Assembly: GCF_002305875.1 (NCBI RefSeq)
Contig: NZ_CP022098.1
Location: forward strand, 6,200,001-6,264,000
Source: Cystobacter fuscus
GTDB taxonomy: Bacteria > Myxococcota > Myxococcia > Myxococcales > Myxococcaceae
Direction of reading: 5' to 3'
Length of the DNA stretch: 64,000 bases
Of the stretch, positions 60,925 through 64,000 are shown piece after piece. A program made the position numbers and the translations under genes. The notes beneath the pieces were generated by a model. That model was not told where the DNA came from. It was given only the letters and a program-made list of their open reading frames with translations, and ran no database searches. How positions within the stretch are numbered: position 1 is the first letter of the stretch; each line of letters begins with the position of its first letter.

Positions 60925-62650
60925 GCTTCGCGCGCGCGGTGGTGTTCCTCTGGGCGGCCTCGGCGCGCAACCGCGTGCTGCACCAGGTACGGCGGCTGCG
61001 CCAGCCGAAGTACCTCGTGGGGGCATTGGTCGGCGCGCTGTATGTCTATTCGCTGTTCCTGCGGCGCCTGGGCTACCAGCAGGAGTGGGGCGTGGTGTCC
61101 CCCATGGCCCGGCTCTTCAGCGAGTTCATGCTCGGCACGGCCATGCTGGGCACGCTGCTGTCGGCCTGGGCGCTGGGGCCCGATCGGCCCGCGCTGTCCT
61201 TCAGCGAGACGGAAGTCCAGCACCTCTTCCCCGCGCCCGTGTCGAGGCGGGAGCTGCTGCACTTCAAGCTCGCGCGGGGGCTCGGGGGCGCGGCCGTGGG
61301 AGCGCTCGCCGCCACCGTGTTCGTCAGCCGCGTGCTCACGCCGCACCCCGTGCTCTTCTTCCTGGGCACCACGGTGACGCTCGCCACGGTGAGCCTGCAC
61401 GTGACGGCGGCCTCCTTCATGCGCACGCGGCTCGCCCGGCGCGGCACGTCCGGCACGGTGGTGCGCTGGGTGCTGCTCACGGCCGTGTGCGCCGTGCTGA
61501 TTGGCGCGGCCATGGAGGCGTTGAGCCACCATCCCTTTCCGGAGGAGGGGTGGAATCCCCTGATGTTGCGGCAGTGGGTGCTCGCGTTGAGCACGTCGCC
61601 GGCGCTGTGGCCGGGGCGCGCGCTGGTGGCCCTGCCGCTCGCACAGGACGTGGGCGCCTTCCTGCGGCGCCTGCCACTGGGGCTCGGCCTGCTCGCCGTG
61701 CACTACGCGTGGGTGATGAAGGCGGCGGTGCCCTTCGAGGAGTCGGTGGTGGGGCGCGCCGAGGAGCGGGCCCGGATCCGGGAGCAGCTGGCCCAGCGCG
61801 GGGGCCGGAGCATGCCCCCGCGGGCGAGCGCGCCGCCCTTCCGGCTCGCGGCGGTGGGCCGGCCGGAGGTGGCGATCCTCTGGAAGAACCTCATCGCCGG
61901 CAGACGGACGGGGAGCGTGGGACGGCTCGTCGTCGCGGCGCTGCTGGGTGGGGGGGTGGCCGTGGCGGCCTCGGGCGAGAGCCCGGGCGAGGCGCTCGCC
62001 CAGCTCAGCGGCTTCCTGTCGCCCCTGTGTGGGGGCTTCGCGGTGCTGCTGTGCTTCTTCGGCCCGTCGGCCGTGCGGATGGATCTGCGGATGGATCTCC
62101 CCCGGTTGGAGCAGCTGCGCGCGCTGCCGCTCACGGGCCGGCAGGTGGTGGCCGCGGAGCTGGCCGCGCCCGCGCTGGTGCTCGGAGTCGCGCAGGTGGG
62201 GCTGCTGGCGGTGGCGGTGGGCGGCTCGGTGTGGCGCGCGGAGGGGTGGGACGAGCTGTGGGTGGCGCTGGGGCTGGGGCGGTGTGGCTCCTGCCCGCGG
62301 TGACGCTGGGTGGGCTCTTCGTGCAGAACGCGGCGGTGGTGCTCTTTCCGGCCTGGCTGCCGCCCGAGGGCGAGCGGGCGCGGGGGCTGGAGGCCATCGG
62401 CCAGCGGCTGTTGACGCTGGTGGGCACGATGGTGGTGTTGCTCGTGGGGATGCTGCCCGCGGCGTTCCTGGCGGCGGTGGTGGGCTTCGGGCTGTACCAG
62501 CTCCTGGACGCCGGGGTGTGGGCACTGCCCTTCGCGGGCTTCACCGCGGCGCTGGTGCTGGTGACCGAGGTGGCCCTGGGCATCGTGGCCCTGGGCCATG
62601 CCTTCGATCAGCTCGACGTGTCGGTGGAAGGCACGGGCGTGACGTCCTGA
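60921..62650 (+). pseudogene. ABC exporter permease, single-base frameshift
   Basis: Two frames make one membrane protein. Frame 1 (60921-62303) starts MSFARAVVFLWAASARNRVL and runs through several hydrophobic segments to LWVALGLG, then meets a stop. Frame 2 resumes AVWLLPAVTLGGLFVQNAAVV and ends LDVSVEGTGVTS at 62650. One extra G in the GGGG run at 62276-62279 joins them (about 576 residues). FSETEVQHLFPAPVSRRELLHF is typical of putative ABC exporter-domain permeases, and LRALPLTGRQVVAAELAAP fits too. It belongs with the preceding ATPase. The break may be a sequencing error. Confidence 0.8.
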
Positions 62651-62651
62651 G

Positions 62652-62960
62652 TCAGTGGGGCCCGGCCACGTCCGGGGGCGCGGACAACGTGCGCACCACC
62701 ACCGCGCGGCAGGCCCCGCACACGCTGCCGCCTCGTTCCCAGTGCACCTGCTCCTCCAGCTCCTGGGGGGACTCGGAGCCGTTCTCGAGCCGCTTGAGCA
62801 ACGTGGCGAGCTCATCCTCCGCGTCCGGGGTGCCCGGCCGCGCGGCGGTGCCGATCACGTCCTGCTCCCCCTCGAGCACGAGGGTGAAGCGATAGTACAG
62901 CTCGACCGGGGCGATGACGCGCCCGCAAGCGGCGCACGTCTTGGAGCGGGGGCCGGGCAT
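62652..62960 (-). CDS. Small zinc-ribbon-like protein
   Basis: A 102-residue protein with two Cys pairs, TCAACG near the N-terminus and VCGAC near the C-terminus, likely ligands of one zinc, around a core LYYRFTLVLEGEQDVIG and an acidic helix EDELATLLKRLENGSESPQE. No known family. It ends next to the convergent permease and is followed upstream by an exported protein gene 9 bases away on the same strand. Confidence 0.65.
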   Translation of the reverse strand: MPGPRSKTCAACGRVIAPVELYYRFTLVLEGEQDVIGTAARPGTPDAEDELATLLKRLENGSESPQELEEQVHWERGGSVCGACRAVVVRTLSAPPDVAGPH

Positions 62961-62969
62961 GGCGCGGGA

Positions 62970-63329
62970 CTACTGCTCGCTGGCGTCCTCGCTCCCGCGG
63001 CTGCTGGAGACGCCGAAGGTGTTGGCCGCGGCGATGTCGCGGGTGGTGCCCTTGTAGGCGCGCCAGGCGAAGGGCGCGGTGACGGCGAAGGCGATGACGG
63101 CCAGTCCGATGGCCTTCCAGGGAATGGGCTCTTCCTTGACCTTGATGTCCTTGGTGTAGGCGTTGATGTTGGACTTCGGCCGGGCGCGCGCGGCGTTGCG
63201 CTCCTCCAGGGTCATCTCCGTGTCCTGGTAGGAGTTGAGCTGCCGGCGCTGCTGGGGCTGGGAGAGGGCGGCGCCTCCCGAGACGAGCACGAGGACGGCC
63301 AACAGACGCGAGAAGCGGGACAAGTGCAT
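62970..63329 (-). CDS. Exported or membrane-anchored small protein
   Basis: A 119-residue protein: signal MHLSRFSRLLAVLVLVSGGAALS, a Gln/Arg-rich stretch, a second hydrophobic helix WKAIGLAVIAFAVTAPFAWR and a Ser-rich tail. It is probably anchored in the inner membrane with a periplasmic segment. ATG 63329 was chosen to give the signal peptide (63347 would add six residues). No family recognised. Confidence 0.65.
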   Translation of the reverse strand: MHLSRFSRLLAVLVLVSGGAALSQPQQRRQLNSYQDTEMTLEERNAARARPKSNINAYTKDIKVKEEPIPWKAIGLAVIAFAVTAPFAWRAYKGTTRDIAAANTFGVSSSRGSEDASEQ

Positions 63330-63410
63330 GGGCGGGCAGCCTATCACGACCTGACAGCAGCCAAGAACAGGGCTTGCTTCGCCTCCCGGGCTCCACTAGG
63401 CGCGGCTGCC

Positions 63411-64000
63411 GTGCGCCTGCTCTTCGTTCCCCTGGTCAACCTGTTGTTGTTGCTCCGTGCCCTGCTGGGCCTGCCGCTGCGCCTGTTGGGGGCCCGGAGT
63501 CGCCCCTCCTACGTGCGCTTCCGGTTGTCGGGAGACCCCGCCTACCGCGAGCCGGGGCGCGCGCCCCGCCTGGGTCTGCTCGGTACCCAGGGGCGTCCGG
63601 AGCCCGCCACGGTGACGTCCCTGGAGCGCCTGCGCGAGGACCTCGCCCTCCTGGCGAGGGATCCGGCGATCAAGGGCATCCTCCTGGAGATGGGCGAGCT
63701 GGCGGTGCCGCCGGCCAAGCGGGACGTGCTGGTGAAGCTGCTCGCGGACTTCCGGGCGGCGGGCAAGCGGGTGGTGGCCTGGGCGGTGAGCACGGACAGC
63801 CTGGGCTATCAGGTGATGTGCTCGGCGGACGAGGTGCTGCTCAGCCCCGCGGGGCGGCTGGAGCTGGTGGGCTACGCGGCGGAGGCCACCGCGCTGGGCG
63901 AGGGCCTGGGCCGGCTGGGCATCCAGGCGCACTTCTTCCGGCGCGGCGAGTACAAGACGGCGCCCGAGCTCTTCACGCACCCCCAGGTGTCGGACATCCA
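63411..64000 (+). CDS. sppA: Signal peptide peptidase SppA-type protease, 5' part
   Basis: An open frame running off the right edge: GTG start, hydrophobic N-terminus (RLLFVPLVNLLLLLRALLGL), then LARDPAIKGILLEMGELAVP and the FRAAGKRVVAWAVSTDSLGY, QVMCSADEVLLSPAGRLELV and GYAAEATALGEGLGRLGIQAHFFRRGEYKTAPELF segments that are typical of the SppA N-terminal domain (GKYKTAVEPF near the active-site Lys region). Family members cut leftover signal peptides in the membrane. The catalytic Ser is beyond the window. Confidence 0.85.
   Translation, partial: MRLLFVPLVNLLLLLRALLGLPLRLLGARSRPSYVRFRLSGDPAYREPGRAPRLGLLGTQGRPEPATVTSLERLREDLALLARDPAIKGILLEMGELAVPPAKRDVLVKLLADFRAAGKRVVAWAVSTDSLGYQVMCSADEVLLSPAGRLELVGYAAEATALGEGLGRLGIQAHFFRRGEYKTAPELFTHPQVSDI

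Overview
The window is high-GC DNA (estimated by eye at about 70% G+C, with lower patches near 10.6-12.1, 26.3-28.5 and 47-49 kb). It looks like a chromosomal segment of a myxobacterium of the Cystobacterineae type (Archangium, Cystobacter, Melittangium or Myxococcus relatives). Evidence for this is the density of lipoproteins and secreted hydrolases, three families that are essentially restricted to myxobacteria (DUSAM domain, DUF2381, SitA-type lipoprotein toxins), and many two-component, LysR and chemotaxis genes. There is no complete rRNA or tRNA gene, no CRISPR array and no replication origin.

Layout. 0-10.3 kb: MpaB-family oxygenase, a response regulator/histidine kinase pair, a chemoreceptor, then a minus-strand group (secreted polysaccharide deacetylase, TPR protein, exported protein, CreD-like membrane protein). 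10.35-12.1 kb: a truncated 2-hydroxyacid dehydrogenase gene followed by a lipoprotein with a nuclease-like C-terminus and an Imm26-type immunity gene, which I read as an inserted toxin/immunity cassette. 12.3-14.7 kb: GxGYxYP secreted protein. 14.7-18.3 kb: a minus-strand cluster of two near-identical 53-residue peptides with a double-glycine leader, a metal-binding-looking protein and a distant SelO (protein AMPylase)-fold protein; this looks like an undescribed RiPP-type pathway. 18.4-34.6 kb: ordinary accessory metabolism and secreted proteins, interrupted at 26.4-28.5 kb by a TcmP/three-Cys-motif pair. 34.9-38.3 kb: a 1133-residue Ala-rich repetitive protein.

38.3-51.4 kb is a patchwork. 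It holds two near-identical 38-bp tRNA-3'-end-like direct repeats, a GNAT remnant, a collagen-like protein, two copies of a 487-bp segment carrying a DUSAM-domain gene, an IS91-type transposase remnant, an orphan toxin-C-terminus/immunity module, a complete IS701/IS4-type insertion sequence with target duplication, a DUF2381/lipoprotein pair, and a full-length SitA-type lipoprotein toxin with its immunity gene. The orphan module and the full-length locus are paralogous, which points to toxin-tip exchange as in contact-dependent polymorphic toxin loci.

51.4-64 kb: a lactamase-fold-like protein, an exported c-type cytochrome/Tat phosphoesterase/di-haem peroxidase operon, a 48-residue Cys-rich secreted peptide, phosphoesterase, glutamine amidotransferase, endonuclease III, an ABC exporter, and the 5' part of sppA. 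Three otherwise well-conserved genes (at about 3905, 10447 and 62277) each need exactly one extra base, always next to a G/C run, to restore the frame. This looks like a base-calling artefact rather than gene decay.
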